Positions 24,562-35,446 of a stretch of DNA of 64,000 nucleotides are shown here, one piece after another. The notes below the pieces were generated by a model, which saw only the letters and a list, made by a program, of their open reading frames with translations, did no database searches and was not told where the DNA came from. This stretch comes from Daucus carota subsp. sativus. Lineage: Eukaryota; Streptophyta; Magnoliopsida; Apiales; Apiaceae. How positions within the stretch are numbered: the first letter of the stretch is position 1; each line of letters opens with the position of its first letter. The translations under genes were made by a program, and so were the position numbers. The DNA is taken from positions 10,862,779 to 10,926,778 of the forward strand of contig NC_030383.2 of the NCBI RefSeq assembly GCF_001625215.2, given 5' to 3'.

Positions 24562-24704
24562 GCACGTGCAACGCGAACCTCAACCCCAGGGCTGGCAACC
24601 CCAGGGCTGGGGTTTAACAGAGTGCACGCGAACCTCAACCCCAGGGCCGGGGTTTAACAGAGTGCACGCGAACCTCAAACCCAGGGCTGGGGTTTAACAG
24701 AGTG
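24562..24704. repeat. GC-rich minisatellite, three 40-bp units
   Basis: Units start with GCACGCGAACCTCA, contain AACCCCAGGGCTGGGGTT (a near-palindrome) and end TAACAGAGT. Starts are about 24,562, 24,624 and 24,664. The first unit has an extra internal copy of the AACCCCAGGGCTGG core. Confidence 0.85.
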
Positions 24705-24949
24705 CTTGAGTTTCAACTTGCTTTAGGGGGACATGATGAGGTAATTGAATTTGCGATTTAGTATAAGATCCGGGAGAGTATTAGAAATTACTCGAAACTG
24801 AATATTTGTGATATAAGTGTGTTAGCTCGAATACTAGATACATGTCTGTCAATTGAATACCTGTGAAGTCAGTTGTGATATAAGTGTGTATGAATATCTT
24901 GCCTTAACCTTGTGCCTCTGTTATCGTTGTCTTTTAGAATATAAATCTG

Positions 24950-25323
24950 CTGGATGTTGAATTCGGAAACCCTACTCTACCTTGCCTAAGAGTTCAAGAA
25001 GTGTGCCGGAAGCCACTTGAAGTGTCTCTGAAAAGAAGTGATGTAACGAGCAACCAATTCTCCATAAGTTCAGTTTTTTTCCATCAGTCCACTCTTAAGC
25101 TGTAATGATAATCTAGTAACAATCCCCACTATTCGTGTGTATGTCGAGGCCGGAGTCCCAACCATTCTAAGGCTTGACAGAGACACACACTTTCACAACT
25201 TTACTAACTTTACTTGCGACGATGATTCGTGGCATCAGTTGTGCAGTGCAGACAACTTGAGAGATGGTGACAAAGTGGCCTTAGAGTTCTTTACCAGAAA
25301 CAATGATGTTGTGCAACTATGAC
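24950..25323 (+). pseudogene. B3 DNA-binding-domain-like fragment
   Basis: The frame around 25,100-25,323 ends SWHQLCSADNLRDGDKVALE followed by FF. This has the spacing of the C-terminal half of a plant B3 domain (W..F...N.L..GD...FE). About 100 bp upstream an interrupted frame reads LEVSLKRSDVTSNQFSI, which would fit the first B3 strands. A stop follows at 25,321 and the two parts are not in one clean frame. No start or other domain is seen, so I take it as a gene fragment. It could instead be one exon of a gene I cannot assemble. Confidence 0.4.
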
Positions 25324-27744
25324 TTGCGATTGTGGTCATGCAAAGAAGGCGCTACAGGAGCATCGCAAGAATGTAAAAACTTGAAGAATCTGGATCGTTG
25401 GAGTTCTTTTTTTTACATAGTCTCTAATTGTTTTGTATATAATATGTATTTATTACTTTTAGTTAAGTGTTATCCAAATACAAATAACTAAAACAAAAAC
25501 TAACATACAAAATCTCTACTAAATGACATCACCAATACCATCTATATCATCACCACTCTGATATTCACCCTCTCTCAATTTACCCGGGCTTTCTAGGACC
25601 TCATCAAAATTCGTGGCATGTTGAAAGGCTCCAGACAATCTAAGAATCCAAATATGAAAACATGACCTCGTCGTCCTGATCCCACTAAACTTCCATCCTC
25701 TTTATTTACATAAGACCGAATTCGTTCGATTTCTAAAAAAGATTACTAATCCTTAATTTTTCGAGAAATCCTTCATCATCCGTTGTGATTGTATTTATTA
25801 TTTATTTTAATCATTTATATTGAAATAGGATGAAGGGTCGTTGAGAATGGACTCTGTCGATTGTCCACTCTAAATCGCTAGTCCAGTCTACATGACCAAT
25901 TGGCTTCTCATAAATAATTCTAAAGATTCAAATGACTAAATAGTCTGAATGATCTTGTTTGTTTTTTTTTTTTTTAAGATGAATGATCTTATTTGTTAAG
26001 ATAAATTTCATTCAGCTGTACTAAGAAGTAAAGAAATGGCCCCTGAATCAGCCAGCGATATTAGCCCAAAAAAGAATTTGACAGAAGTTTCGGTTGAACA
26101 CGCCTTGTGAATTGAGCAAATAATCCATATCTGAGAGTTATTTGAAATTTACTTGCAAGCAACAACTACCGCCTAATTGAAATATATAGATACTTTTCTC
26201 AGTTCCATTGCAGAATTTTCTCTGGATCAAAAATTAAAATGTGCAGTGCAGAGTTGAACAGAAATAGGGTATTTGAAAACTTTAATTACACGTTGGTCGC
26301 TATAGCACTTTGATGATGTTCAAGGTGGAGACATGTCCCCCTGCCCACGTGAGCCTCTGCAACTTTATTTCATCTTGTCATTGCATGCCTAGTCCTTCCT
26401 GATTTCCTGTTTAGTGTGTGCTCTTCCTCAGAATCAACCGACCTTGAACAAGAACCGACATAATCATCTTCTTTTATTACGTCCTTTGATATTTGTTGTG
26501 AAAGTTTTCATCCAAAATCTACGAGGCCTTTGATTCATACTTAATGAGTCCGGTTAACCAGTACCCCTTGAGATCCGCATTTCATTTGCCTCATTCTGAT
26601 ACCCTCGTTCTCGTACAACTCATTCCCATCAACTATTTAAATGCACCCATAATCTTTCTAAACTGAATATTTTCACATTTACATTTGGAAGACATGATGA
26701 TGATTCTATATATTGCAAGATTTGCAAAATGCAGATACAGTAGATGCATAAATCATAATGTTTTGTGATATATCTGCAGGACTCTAGTCTCTAGCTAGCT
26801 AACATGAGCGGGCCCTGGCCTATATGTCTGCCTATACCATACGAAATACTACACAAAAACCTGCAATAAAACTTGAAAGCTAAGCATGAATGGATTGAGG
26901 GGTAAAGTTGAAAGAGGTGCTGTGAAATAACAGTGGTACATATTCAATTATTCAGGTAAAGTGGAAAGGGTGATTGAATGTGAGTCTGAAATGTGGGATC
27001 CAATGGTTCAGTCTCTTCAAGAAATAAGTGTCCTTGTCTTCAATTTTCTGAAGACCTTGTTTCTTCATGTGGTGCAGTACTTTCAGCTACCAAAACTCCC
27101 ACTGCTTTCCATTCATTTTCTGACTCTAATGCACTAACTGCTGTTTCAAACACTCACCTGGCCCCCGTTGAGGTTGTCAAACACAAGGTACTCTGTTGTA
27201 CCACAGTATTCTATTTTATCTCGCAATTTTGAATTAAGTGCATGATTGTTTTGAACTTCGACTTAATATTGCTTTCATGGTACAACTGTGTCATGAAAGT
27301 CGAGTAATCGTTATTGTTATGATGATCAGTTACAGAAATTTAAATCCTCTATCGTCTATGCACTTGAACACTTGGTATACAACTAAACTAATATCAGCAC
27401 CTATGCGAAATTACATGGAAATTGTAGTTGTCAGGCATCCTATCTTGTATTTGTGTATTAGAACATTATAGGAGTATAGGAAGAACAAGAAGGATGCTGA
27501 ATGTGCATGTGTAAATGTTGCCCCAGTTGTAGCCTTTTAGGTGCAGATGTTAAATTCTCTAGACCTAGTCCCCTACCATAATCGACAAAGACAACACCTC
27601 AGCTTGCTGCTCCCTCCTATTAGAAAGCACTTAAAAGAATCAAATAATAAGCTCATATATAATGATGAAAATGCTGGAATAGAAGTGAAGTAAAATACAT
27701 AGAGACAGTCAAGAAGTAGAATCTGAAATTTTAAAAAAAATTAT
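25324..27744. other. Intergenic, no gene recognised
   Basis: At 25,946-25,997 a T-run is bracketed by two near-identical 18-bp words (TGAATGATCTTGTTTGTT and TGAATGATCTTATTTGTT). An exon-like stretch at about 26,950-27,190 ends with a good donor (CACAAG|GTACTC) and is open in two frames, but neither resembles a known protein. The rest is non-coding as far as I can see. Confidence 0.4.
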
Positions 27745-29103
27745 TTAGTGCAAATACAAAAGAAAGAACACATTAAGAAGAAAGAATAACTTGGTGCACC
27801 CAAGTGAGGGAGCTTCAGAATGCTTCAATGGCTTGATCAAAGAAGTGGTTTTATTGTTTCCACAAATATTGACTCCAATTCTCTTGACACCATATGCTTC
27901 AGCTGGACTCATACACAACCCTGGATTGCCACTAAGATCCAAGTTCTTCCCTAACCTCTGAAGGAAAGTTGATGTAAAAGGTACCTGACCACCTAAAAAG
28001 TTTCTACTTAGATTCAAGTGATATATATGAGACAGATTGCCAAAACTAACCGGTATGTCGCCGGTTAATCGGTTGTTTTGAAGTGATAGAGTGCTCAAAT
28101 TTAAGAGCTGTGAGAAGGTTGCTGGTATTGTGCCAGAATACCCAGAATTAGCAAGCCTAAGCTCTTGTAGTTTATGTAACTGACCAAACTCTTCCGATAG
28201 TGGTATAAACATTGGATTATCATCCATAATGAAGTACTGTAAATTTTGCAACTTTGCTAAGCCTTTAGGCATATTTCCCTTTAATCTGTTGTTGCTCAAA
28301 GCCAAGAAAACTAGGGAAATGAGCTTTTCAATGCTGTTAGGTAGGCTTCCTGCAAGTAAGTTTGAGCTCAAGTCGAGCTTTTGAAGCATAGACAGTTTGC
28401 CAATTGTGTCCGGTATCTGTTTGGTGAGTGAATTATAGCTGAAATCAAGAACTACAAGGTTTGTCAGACCGCCCAACTGGTTTGGTATTATCCCAGACAA
28501 GAAGTTGTAGCTCAAATCAAGATGCTCCAGAGAAGTTAATTCACAAATTTGTTTTGGAATTGGCCCAGTGAGGCGATTTTGTGACAATGTTAGGATTTGA
28601 AGAGACTTTAAGGATGATATTTGAGGTGGAATTGGGCCAATTATGGCTAGATTAGAACGCAAGCTGAGCTGTTGTAGTTTTGACTTGAAGAGCTTGAATT
28701 GTGAGATGGTGAGCATGGTTTTGGTATGAGTGAAACATTTGGTGAAGAAAGCAGCTTGAAGATACGGAAGATCAAATATTTGTGAAGGAAATGTGGATCT
28801 GATCTTGCATTTTGGATTTGGTGGTGATCCAAAGTCAAGTCTAGTGACATGAAGGTGACTGTCATTCCCAGGTTTGCATTCAATTCCCATCCAGGATGAG
28901 CCAGACTTACAAGGATTTGGATAGGTGATTCTCCAGGGTTTATCAGAAGACATGCTTTCCATGATCTTGAACAGAATCTCTAGTTCAGCTGGATCCATGC
29001 TGTTTGGCTGCAGATTTTTCTTTTGATGTTGTTGATTGGTGGAAGATATGGAAAGAAATGAGATGAAGAGCAGGAGGAGTGGGAGTGCAAGTGAACAATG
29101 CAT
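27745..29103 (-). CDS. LRR receptor-like protein, RLP29/PII-2/TMM-like (452 aa)
   Basis: A single-exon protein with an N-terminal signal peptide (residues 1 to about 21) and a short N-terminal domain of MDPAE...W-ECKP type with paired Cys. About ten plant-type leucine-rich repeats follow at about 140-400, with LxxLxLSxNxLxGxIP patterns. A capping NPGLC...ICG Cys pair comes next, then a hydrophobic C-terminal tail (about 437-452). There is no kinase domain. Family members act outside the plasma membrane as co-receptors or adaptors of receptor kinases (TMM in stomatal patterning, PII-2 in root-fungus interaction). The tail could be a GPI signal or a short membrane anchor. The start is the only ATG before the signal peptide (complement of CAT at 29,101-29,103). 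Which ligand or partner it serves is unknown. Confidence 0.88.
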   Translation of the reverse strand: MHCSLALPLLLLFISFLSISSTNQQHQKKNLQPNSMDPAELEILFKIMESMSSDKPWRITYPNPCKSGSSWMGIECKPGNDSHLHVTRLDFGSPPNPKCKIRSTFPSQIFDLPYLQAAFFTKCFTHTKTMLTISQFKLFKSKLQQLSLRSNLAIIGPIPPQISSLKSLQILTLSQNRLTGPIPKQICELTSLEHLDLSYNFLSGIIPNQLGGLTNLVVLDFSYNSLTKQIPDTIGKLSMLQKLDLSSNLLAGSLPNSIEKLISLVFLALSNNRLKGNMPKGLAKLQNLQYFIMDDNPMFIPLSEEFGQLHKLQELRLANSGYSGTIPATFSQLLNLSTLSLQNNRLTGDIPVSFGNLSHIYHLNLSRNFLGGQVPFTSTFLQRLGKNLDLSGNPGLCMSPAEAYGVKRIGVNICGNNKTTSLIKPLKHSEAPSLGCTKLFFLLNVFFLLYLH

Positions 29104-29380
29104 TGTGAGGTTTGAAATTGGTAAGTTGCAGTAAACAGCAGCTAGGAACTGATTTAGAATTGCGATTTTATTTTATTAACATTTGAATTTTGTGTGAGAG
29201 TTTGGAAGCTATAATTGACATGGGGTCATAACATTGAGTGACAGGATGAAGCCAAAATGTACCATAATTACAAAAGATTGAAAACCTTTTTCATAGAAAC
29301 AGGGGGAAAAGAATTGGCAAGAAAAATACAGGTCAGGTTTTTACTTTGTTTGACAACATAAAAATTGCAACATTCAAGTT

Positions 29381-29437
29381 ATACAATAAGAGGAAAGATA
29401 TGGTGATTCTCCAGGGTTTATCAGAAGACATGCTTTC
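29381..29437. repeat. Chimeric filler segment copied from two nearby places
   Basis: Bases 29,402-29,437 are identical over 36 bp to 28,924-28,959 inside the LRR gene. The adjoining 29,381-29,402 are identical over 22 bp to 32,594-32,615, 3.2 kb away. Both matches are direct. This looks like templated repair of a break. Confidence 0.8.
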
Positions 29438-30204
29438 TTCAGAATTTAAACTATTTTCGTATAATCATTATCCAATTATTTTAGTTATACAAGATTAAAC
29501 AGCCAAAATAACTACAATAATGCCAAAACGTTATACCTCTCCCTTGACGGGCTCGTGAGTCGTGATAATTCCAGAAAACGTAAGACTCGATCATATCTAG
29601 TCCCCCTTCCTTAGCTTTCTGAATAATCTGAGGCCACAGCACCACAATATATCTCTACAAATTAGTTCACACTTCACACACAAATATGAAGTGTGGAAAC
29701 AAATAAATTCTGAAATCATTTGGCTCTCCTGTCAAACGTAATATCCTATTCCTACTAGTTGCAGACATAAATTCTAAATTGCTTATGAAAGAAAAGGTTT
29801 GTGACAATTTTACAATTGGAGAATCAATTTTAGTCTAACTATGTGAGGGCAAAAGTACTTCTGCACTAAAAAATAACTGAACCAAAAACCTCTATTTCTA
29901 GTAAAATGTAACACGCAGGACACAAACTCAAAATCTATCACATATTGTTCATCAACCTAAATAAATTCAAGGGACCTAACAGAGGAACCCTAAAATCTAC
30001 CTTAAGCAAAAATAAATAATGTAACTAAAACACTGAATCGACACATATCATCATAATAAATTTAAATCTTCATACACAATCAATCATTATAGAATTATTT
30101 AATAACTATAATCATTATAGAATTATGAAGACTTTGATTGGTTAGTATTTTATATTTATTATTATACTAGAGTAAAGTTCTATATTGATTAGGATTTTAT
30201 TATT
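29438..30204. other. Intergenic, nothing recognised
   Basis: This is AT-rich sequence between the LRR gene's 5' side and the LINE insertion. No open frame or repeat of note is seen. Confidence 0.4.
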
Positions 30205-30387
30205 AAAAACTTCAATATAAGCAGGCCAATAAGGTTGCCCATTTGTTAGCTCGGGAGCCTTGTATGGTGAATTGCTCAAAGTTGTTTAGGTCTCCTCCAT
30301 TTTCTGTGTTGGAGATGTTAAGGATTGATTCCTCTTTGATTTAATACAAAAACCTCCTTTTCAAAAAAAAAAAAAAAAACTTCAATA
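30205..30387 (+). mobile_element. 5'-truncated LINE (L1-type) insertion with poly(A) and target-site duplication
   Basis: The 13-bp word AAAAACTTCAATA stands at 30,205-30,217 and again at 30,375-30,387, bracketing the insert. The insert ends in A17 (30,363-30,379, shared with the repeat). Its open frame from about 30,219 reads KQANKVAHLLAREPC and, further on, LEMLRIDSSLI then TAA at 30,342-30,344. This matches the C-terminus of plant L1 ORF2 (RNase H end, N-VAH-LAR motif). Only about 120 bp of coding sequence were copied, as usual for target-primed reverse transcription. It ends about 110 bp before the F-box gene's ATG. Confidence 0.9.
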
Positions 30388-30497
30388 GTTGTTAAGATTT
30401 TATAATTTTTTTTTGAAAGAAGATTTTATAATTATTACTCTACATAAATAGACTTCTATTGTGGTAATCAGATGCACACTTTTTTTCGTTAGAAAAC

Positions 30498-31652
30498 ATG
30501 GGTATCAAAAGATGTTGCTATATTTCATCGTCCCTTCCGCCAGAAATTATTGAGTGGGAGATGCTAACTCGCCTTCCTGTAAAATCACTTATGATATTTA
30601 AATCAGTGTGTAAATCCTGGAATTTGCTGATCTCGAACAACCCTGATTTCATCGAGTCTCATCTTCATCTTAATTCCAACAAGGACTCTCTGATTCTTAT
30701 GAGTGTTGAAAGGAAAAAGTTTATAGAAACTTATGATGACTCTCTATTTCAAGGGTCCACTAGGATCATCGGCTCCGTTCATGGTTTAGTGTGTTTTTAT
30801 AATTGGCACTGTGATTTCGAAGGAATACAATTTGTGATATGGAATCCTGCTACCAAACAGTGCTTGGCCTATATCCCACCTCTCCCTAGTCGATATGAGG
30901 AGAGAGAGCATGATGGCTTGATTGATGACTGTTTTGGATTTGGTTTTGATTCCGTTGCCAATGATTTTAAAGTCATGTACTTTATTACCATTGAAGAACA
31001 ACCATTAGAAGGTGAAATCTATTCGTGCAAACATCGGTGTTGGAAGAAGATCACCCCCTCCAACTTCCTTTTCCGTGGTTATGTGCCTCCCGAGACACTG
31101 CAAGTTAGTTTCCGTGGTTCCCCTTATTGGCTGAATAGACAACCTAATGGAAATATTTCACGTCTCGCTGTGATCTGGTTTGATGTAGGAAACGAGATCT
31201 TTAGGATGTTGCCTGAAGTTGGTTCAGTTGACAGAAAACAAGAAAAGAGGTGTGTTCTAATGAATTTCAGGGATTCTATTGCTGTCATGGTCTATGATTG
31301 GATATTATTCTTAACTGAACCGGTTGATGTATATGTCTTCAACGAGAGATGCAGTGTTTGGAGTAAGATGTCTATTGGACCGGTTATTGGTAAAGAACCA
31401 TCTATATTCCCCTGGGGACAACATCTGTTTCAATGTTTTGAAAATGGTGATATTTTATTTTTGTGTTCCGGTCTGGAGCTATGCAGCGTCAATCTCCACA
31501 CTCATGCAATCAAGAGTATAGGAAAGGAAGCAAAATTAAGCTGTGTTTTCCATTGCTGCGCTTACTCGGAGAGTCTAGTATTCCTCGAGGGAATGGAGGA
31601 CTTCAAGGAAAAAGAAGACCAAGTTGGAATTTTCTTTCTTAATAAAGCTTGA
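30498..31652 (+). CDS. F-box protein with FBA-type C-terminal domain (384 aa)
   Basis: Residues about 11-52 form an F-box (LPPEIIEWEMLTRLPVKSLM, then FKSVCKSWNLLIS), which binds SKP1 in SCF ubiquitin ligases. The rest fits the F-box-associated interaction domain: GSVHGLVCF, IWNPATKQ, FGFGFDSVANDFKVM and VYSC-like KHRCW blocks that would form a beta-propeller for substrate binding. This is the large plant F-box/kelch-like family (At3g23880 type). The gene is one intact exon with ATG at 30,498 and a stop at 31,650-31,652. The substrate cannot be predicted. Its proximal promoter holds the LINE insertion. Confidence 0.9.
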   Translation: MGIKRCCYISSSLPPEIIEWEMLTRLPVKSLMIFKSVCKSWNLLISNNPDFIESHLHLNSNKDSLILMSVERKKFIETYDDSLFQGSTRIIGSVHGLVCFYNWHCDFEGIQFVIWNPATKQCLAYIPPLPSRYEEREHDGLIDDCFGFGFDSVANDFKVMYFITIEEQPLEGEIYSCKHRCWKKITPSNFLFRGYVPPETLQVSFRGSPYWLNRQPNGNISRLAVIWFDVGNEIFRMLPEVGSVDRKQEKRCVLMNFRDSIAVMVYDWILFLTEPVDVYVFNERCSVWSKMSIGPVIGKEPSIFPWGQHLFQCFENGDILFLCSGLELCSVNLHTHAIKSIGKEAKLSCVFHCCAYSESLVFLEGMEDFKEKEDQVGIFFLNKA

Positions 31653-33428
31653 AACCCCGGCTTGTTAATCTGTTTATTTTGATGGAATGTGATTGTGCAT
31701 TTGACAACCAAATTTTCTTTGCTGTTGTTTATATGTTTGTTTATTTATCTGTATGAGACTGTGTGTGTGAGATAGGAGACTCTGATGTTTTTCCTAATAT
31801 ATTTTGCGTAGAGAGTTCTCTTAATTTCATCTCCATTTGTCTTGCATAAAGGCGACAGAGTTGGCTGACCTGCAAAAAACATACCTAGCTCAGATGCGCA
31901 AAAGCTAGTATCTGTATAAAGATGTGCATGCACCAAAAAGAACTACTTTCTGATGTAAATTCTCTTTGCTATGCATAGAACAAGTCAAGAGACAGAATCT
32001 AACTGGATTATCCAACTTTAACCTTTTGAAAAGGTCACAATGGTTGAACCATACTTAGGTGCGCGATTCAGACTAATATATGGAACTTAAAGTATGTTTC
32101 TTTCAGCAGCACAAGTATAACACACTACATACTACAGAACTAAACAGACAGTGAATATGGAACATAGAAGACTGTAATAATGCTCTCTCTGTTCATTTAA
32201 CTGTATTTGATCAATTATTATTTTGGATACATGTTCTGCCACTATGACTTGCAGAAAGATCTTTGCAGCGCTGCATTTCTGCTTGGAATTTTAGCATTAT
32301 CTTATCTACAGCATATCGATCATGTCCAAGTAACAGGAACCTTATTTGTCCAAATATAAATGAAATGGTTTAATATTGACGATTGATTCTGAAGAATTAA
32401 GATGCAATCAGCCTCAGGCGCAAACATATAAGTGTAACTGTAAATGATAGTATTGCTCAAGCTATCGGCAAAAGGAGGCCATGACTACGCATGTAGTTTT
32501 TTGTTGCGTTTTCTGCAAGTCAAATAGCACAATTCTAAATCCTGTAATCCATCCCTGTTTAAGGAATCTATCACACGAATTTTCCTTTGTTTTATACAAT
32601 AAGAGGAAAGATATGTAACAGTTGTGTTTCAGAAACTGTTTCCCAGTCCATATTTGATTAACAACACTAACAACCAGAACTCAGACAGACAAAGTTCCAC
32701 TAATTAACCAAAATCAGCATGGGCTCAAAAATTCAATAAATTTCATCTGTTTCCAAAATTTCCGAGGTTTTGGCAGTGGATAGCACTTCCATGATTCCGC
32801 CTCTGATTAACACATTTCTTAGGCTGATAACTTTCTTCTCTGTTGCTAGTTGCTTCTACTAGAAATACAATTGCTATTTGAACTTCTTATTTTAAAGAGA
32901 AGAGACATGTCATCATAGTGTAGCATGATTATATCTATATGAGTTTCCCCCCATCCTATCCAGATACTAACAAACACAATGCAAATCTAGTCGCTGGTTG
33001 GAGCTAATGATGATGTTTCAATAGGCCTTCTGCAATCACAAAATCCTTTTTTGAAGGTTTTGCTTGAGAAATTAAAGGAAGCAGCTATAGATTGCTAGTT
33101 TTTGTCTTGTACCTCGCTTAAATCAAATTCAAAGAAATTCAGTTATTTAATCACTTGTTTTGCATTTGAGTACTGTATAAGATAACTATTAATTTCTTGA
33201 AAAATTGCAGGATCCACTAGATTTTATTTTCATTGCATTAATAAACATGAAGACCATGGTGGATAGCTCTGTCAACTGGTCCAAGGCTCCAGGATACATT
33301 TTATCGAAATTCACAGAACAAACTGTAAGTTTTTGTAATTTTTAGTGATGATTTGAATTACATGGTAGAAAAAAGAGTCCATCCATATATATGTTTCTGT
33401 ACACAAGATACGCATAATATAGTCCGTC
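31653..33428. other. Intergenic; one orphan exon-like stretch at 33,211-33,324
   Basis: Most of this region has no coding pattern. The plus strand at 33,211-33,324 lies between a good acceptor (AAAATTGCAG) and a good donor (ACT|GTAAGT). It is open throughout (DPLDFIFIALINMKTMV, then WSKAPGYILSKFTEQT). I cannot name it or find partner exons. It may be a relic exon. Confidence 0.35.
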
Positions 33429-34344
33429 TCAGTGCTTCTTTGCTTCTTTCTCAGCCTGCAACCAACACGGTATAAAGAATCATTACCATTGTAGCATGCA
33501 CGATGTCACACCTAAAGACTTGAAATTGCATATATCTATGGACACACATGGATACATAGAGCACACATGATATGATAACTTTTACATACCGCTTTGACAA
33601 CCCGATCAAAGGCCTCGGGTCCATATTTCTCAATGTAACGTTCAACGGACTTTCTTGCATCAAGGCTCATCATCTGCAGAACTTTCCTCTGACCTTCTGG
33701 ATGTGATGAGCTAACATAGCCCCCAATTTTAACGTACTTCCTTACAAAATTCTCATAAATGTAAGCCGCGCCATTGAACATTGGTAGCACCAGCCACATG
33801 CAAAACACTAGCTTCATGTATGGCCAAAATGGTAGCCTGCATTTCAACATGGAAAACAATTACTGGAATTTTCTTGCTATAAGTTTGTTAAAGAGTAATT
33901 TAACTAGTTAATTAATGTACCATTGAAGAACTCTCCAGCAAGAGAGCTCGAAGAGGGTTATCAAGGAATACAAAACCCAATACGTGAGCCACTGTTGATC
34001 ATCAAGTGTCGAAGGACTCTCTATTGCTCGCATTGATGCATACCTATATACATATAAAATATTACACCATATCATATGAATTATGCCTGTAGATAAATAG
34101 TTCTACGTAATTTGATTAGTTTATTTAGTTATGTGTCATAGCCTCTAGTAAAGCCACTTACAGAGGAAAAAGAAGCATCATCCCAGGCCTGCAAGTGTGT
34201 CAAACAAAAAGCAAAAGGTGTCAGTTAGTTGCATGCAATGCTAACAAAACTGACGAACAAACGTTAAACATATGATTGCCATAAGTGAGCCAAGTACCCA
34301 ACAAGTGTATCCAGATGTCTGGCTAATGCTCCAAGAACTCCCAT
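33429..34344 (-). CDS. HVA22-like (TB2/DP1, REEP family) protein, 5 exons, 156 aa
   Basis: Exons deduced on the minus strand are 34,344-34,298, 34,188-34,162, 34,043-33,921, 33,836-33,590 and 33,455-33,429. All introns have GT-AG borders and the frame stays open over 471 bp. The protein starts MGVLGALARHLDTLVGPG, has the TB2/DP1 hairpin-membrane domain (YASMRAIES, QQWLTYWVLYSLITLFE, LPFWPYMKLVFCMWLVLP, NGAAYIYENFVR) and ends AEKEAKKH. HVA22/REEP proteins shape tubular ER membrane; plant members are often induced by ABA or stress and limit vesicle traffic. Exon 2 is only 27 bp. About 165-210 bp upstream of the ATG a 20-bp word is repeated (34,508 and 34,536). Confidence 0.9.
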
Positions 34345-35446
34345 CCTGAAAGTAACTGAATGTTTGATATCTCCGTTTTACAGTAGATGATGCGCAGTGA
34401 GTAATGCGGAATAAAATGTTGTTGATGATGAATTGGTGTTCTGAGAGTTAAGTAGATATAGAAATTGGAATAAGCTGAGGTTAATGAAAGGGAGAAAAGA
34501 ATCTAAGCTACCTTTCTTGCTGCAAAGTCACAAGTCTACCTTTCTTGCTGCAAAGATAAAAGAGAAGAAGTAATTACAAGGCAAAAGAATTACTAAACCA
34601 CATGCACAAGGTAAGATCACTGTTATATTAATTTGCTTAGCTGTTAAATCCTGCTCTCTGTTGCAAATTGTACTATTCTTTCTTGTTCCATTTCTACTAA
34701 TGCATTTTGTTTCATTTGTACTAATGCAACACAACAACAGTCAGTAGCATTCTATTACACCTTTACTGAGATTGGATTTGTGATAGAACCTTACAAACAT
34801 GACTTGCATTAATAGACCCAAATAAGTTGATAATAATATAAAGATACGATCTTTTAACATAAAATAATTAAAAACACTGAGACAGCATTTGCCATATTAG
34901 TTAGACATATTTTTTAGTTAAACAAAAATTTTGCACAACAAATTTCTTATCACAAATAAAGTATGTGTGATTCAATTCTATTCTAATTGTTTCTAAATCT
35001 AGTGACAAAATGAATAACTGATTTAATTAATTGATACTCAGGTCATCATATTAAAACTTTAATACAATAACAAATAAATTCTTTTTAAAATATTAATCTA
35101 TTATAATAAATTCATCAAATCTTTTGATACCAGTAACGATATTTATAAAAGTTTGATTAAAATAAAAAAAACTAATGTCTTTTTCAAATTATAGATGTCC
35201 AGGACATGAAAACAAGTGGGGGCAAAAAACTTAAAATCCACATTTTAACGATTAAAATTAATTAAAATGTCAAAAATTAGAACATATTCGAAAAGTTTAA
35301 ATGCTCAAAAAGAGGCTTTGGATGTTTAAGTTTTCTTCAAAATCCCTGTGCATCACCCACCACCATGTTCAACAACATGATATACAGAATAATGCTCAAA
35401 ACCATTTTCGCTAAAAATAAATATATTAATTAACAAAAAAAAAAGG
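34345..35446. other. Intergenic; probable HVA22 promoter side
   Basis: A 28-bp-spaced duplication (CTACCTTTCTTGCTGCAAAG at 34,508 and 34,536) lies close to the HVA22 start. Otherwise this is AT-rich sequence with no gene. Confidence 0.4.

Noticed and set aside
24451..24704. CRISPR-like array
   Set aside because: Units are directly adjacent with no unique spacers; this is a plant minisatellite.
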